In this document: in pieces, positions 62,733 through 64,000 of the stretch
Layout: each line of letters opens with the position of its first letter
Position numbering within the stretch: position 1 is the first letter of the stretch
DNA from: CAVQND01 sp964653485
GTDB lineage: Bacteria; Verrucomicrobiota; Verrucomicrobiia; Limisphaerales; UBA8199
Reading direction: 5' to 3'
Length of the DNA: 64,000 nt
Assembly: GCA_964653485.1 (NCBI GenBank)
Contig: CAZZFF010000018.1
Location: 5,456-69,455 of the forward strand
Program-made: the position numbers and the translations under genes
The notes under the pieces: generated by a model
Database searches by the model: none
Told to the model about the DNA's origin: nothing
What the model saw: the letters and a program-made list of their open reading frames with translations, nothing else

Positions 62733-63854
62733 ATGATTGAACCCGAACCGCTGCAACAGATCGACCGTACCTACGTGCGCGTGGGCCGGCGCAAGCTCTC
62801 CTATTTCTCCGGCTGCGACTATTTCCGCATGGCCAGCCATCCCGAAGTGATGGCGGCGCTCGAGACCGGGGCGCGGCGATATGGTCTGAACGTGGCGGCA
62901 TCCCGGCTGACCACCGGCAGCCACAAACTCTACCTGGAGCTGGAAGCACGCCTGGCCAGGTTTTTCGGAGCCGAAAGCGCCCTGGTGGTCCCCACCGGCT
63001 ACATGGCTGATCTGATCGCGGCGCAGGCCCTGGCCGGGGACTTCTCCCACGGGCTCATCGATACGGCATCGCACGTCTCCCTCACGGATGCGGCGCGGTT
63101 CCTGGATTGCCCGCTGCTTCAGTTCAAACATCGGGATGCGGCGGACCTGCGCAGCGTCGTCCGCCGCTGTGGCGCGAGGGCAAAACTGGTCTTGCTGACG
63201 GATGGGATGTTTTCGCGCGACGGTTCGGCGGCGCCGTTGGCGGATTACCTGGAGGTGCTGCCCAAAGACGCGGTGATCCTGGTTGATGACGCCCATGGCG
63301 GCGGGGTCCTGGGCCGCACCGGCAAAGGCGCCCTCGAACAAGCCGGTGTGCCGCGGCAGGCACGGCTGCTCCAGACCATTACCCTAAGCAAGGCCTTCGG
63401 AACGTACGGCGGCGCGATCATCGGCACGGCGGCTTTTCGGCAACGCGTCCTGGACCGGAGCGCCTCGTTCGTGGGCAGCACTCCCCTGCCCTTGCCCCTG
63501 GCCAGCGCGGCCCTGCGGAGCATCGAGATCCTGGCCGCGGACCCCAGCCTCCGGAAACGGCTGGCCGGCAACCAAACCTATCTCAAGGACGGGCTGCGCA
63601 AGGCAGGCTGGCCGCTGCCGGAGGCGCCAGGGCCAATCGCAACGCTGGCGCCCGAACTGAAGAGCCAAATCTCGCGCCTGAAAAAGGCCCTGCTCGCGGC
63701 GGGCATTTACCCGCCATTGATGAAGTATCCCGGCAGCCCCGCCAACGGCTGCTTCCGGTTCTCGATTTCGAGCGAACACAGCCGCGAGCAACTCGACGCC
63801 GTAATCGAGGCAGCCGGGTCTCGGAGGGTCGAGGGAATGAGATGCCGCCACTGA
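62733..63854 (+). CDS. 8-amino-7-oxononanoate synthase-like (BioF/AONS family) enzyme
   Basis: 373 residues, PLP-dependent alpha-oxoamine synthase fold. Motifs: DDAHGGGVLGRTG (PLP ring contact) and TLSKAFGTYGG, with the cofactor Lys. Family members join an acyl-CoA or acyl-ACP to an amino acid with loss of CO2. No other biotin gene is adjacent, so a role in biotin synthesis is possible but not shown. Start ATG 62733 follows AAGGGGA. Confidence 0.78.
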   Translation: MIEPEPLQQIDRTYVRVGRRKLSYFSGCDYFRMASHPEVMAALETGARRYGLNVAASRLTTGSHKLYLELEARLARFFGAESALVVPTGYMADLIAAQALAGDFSHGLIDTASHVSLTDAARFLDCPLLQFKHRDAADLRSVVRRCGARAKLVLLTDGMFSRDGSAAPLADYLEVLPKDAVILVDDAHGGGVLGRTGKGALEQAGVPRQARLLQTITLSKAFGTYGGAIIGTAAFRQRVLDRSASFVGSTPLPLPLASAALRSIEILAADPSLRKRLAGNQTYLKDGLRKAGWPLPEAPGPIATLAPELKSQISRLKKALLAAGIYPPLMKYPGSPANGCFRFSISSEHSREQLDAVIEAAGSRRVEGMRCRH

Positions 63855-64000
63855 GCGCGTCTCAGCTTCCGTGTCCTGATTATCGAGATTTGAAAATCGA
63901 GAATCGGTCAATGGTAGTTGATGCCGCCCGGATTCGATTACCAATAACCAATTCTGTCGCGGTAGGGACGCCGGTTGCCCGGCGCCCCCCGCACAGATCC
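63855..64000. other. 3' flanking sequence, no gene seen
   Basis: 146 nt after the BioF-like stop, with a GC-rich potential stem (GCCGG...CCGGC) near the end. No open frame is supported. Confidence 0.4.

Overview
The window reads as a chromosomal segment of a high-GC Gram-negative bacterium, most likely a Verrucomicrobiota member (inference). The evidence is a PEP-CTERM/exosortase-type locus, outer-membrane beta-barrels, tandem cadherin-like surface proteins and many fused polysaccharide-biosynthesis enzymes. No rRNA, tRNA, CRISPR array or intact transposase was seen. About 50 genes were called; nearly all from 1 to about 51,090 lie on the minus strand and are tightly packed.

Layout in transcription order (right to left). 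(a) 49,986-51,090: a NusG/RfaH-type specialised elongation factor and a receiver-only response regulator. (b) 45,053-49,881: initiating sugar-phosphate transferase, a WlbA-type dehydrogenase, a hexapeptide N-acetyltransferase, a DegT aminotransferase and a FemAB-like protein. With the 2-epimerase at 39,425 these fit synthesis of a UDP-2,3-diacetamido-2,3-dideoxy-uronic acid. (c) 31,059-45,034: chain-length co-polymerase with a degenerate P-loop, deacetylase fusions, glycosyltransferases, methyltransferase and O-antigen ligase/polymerase. It includes a 1,671-bp perfect direct duplication. (d) 21,378-30,844: beta-helix surface protein, glycosyltransferases, Wzx-like flippase, and a FdtA/FdtB-like pair for a dTDP-3-amino-3,6-dideoxyhexose. 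(e) 14,861-20,104: a 1,747-residue secreted deacetylase-like multidomain protein. (f) 8,428-14,726: AMP ligase, formyltransferase, two acyl carrier proteins, KAS III, two GNATs and a reductase, a likely acyl/formyl sugar-decoration cassette. (g) 1-8,190: beta-barrel protein, exosortase fused to a TPR lipoprotein, histidine kinase PrsK and response regulator PrsR (cut by the window edge).

To the right of 51,350 the content changes. There is a divergent NarL-type regulator, an ECF sigma factor with a small membrane protein, an RDD/bactofilin-like membrane protein behind a long hairpin element, and two HEAT-repeat paralogues. An enolase-superfamily enzyme with an MFS transporter, a GspF/PilC protein, a porin with a clear promoter and terminator, and a BioF-like enzyme follow.

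The genes form a coherent machine for making, flipping, polymerising and modifying a surface polysaccharide, tied to an exosortase system. The most interesting unexplained signal is an 84-nt element found three times in gapless alignment, upstream of the large surface protein, the NusG paralogue and the receiver-only regulator. It may mark a small regulon. Other points of note are the exosortase-TPR fusion, the long duplication, two long homopolymer tracts inside genes, and the acyl/formyl cassette.
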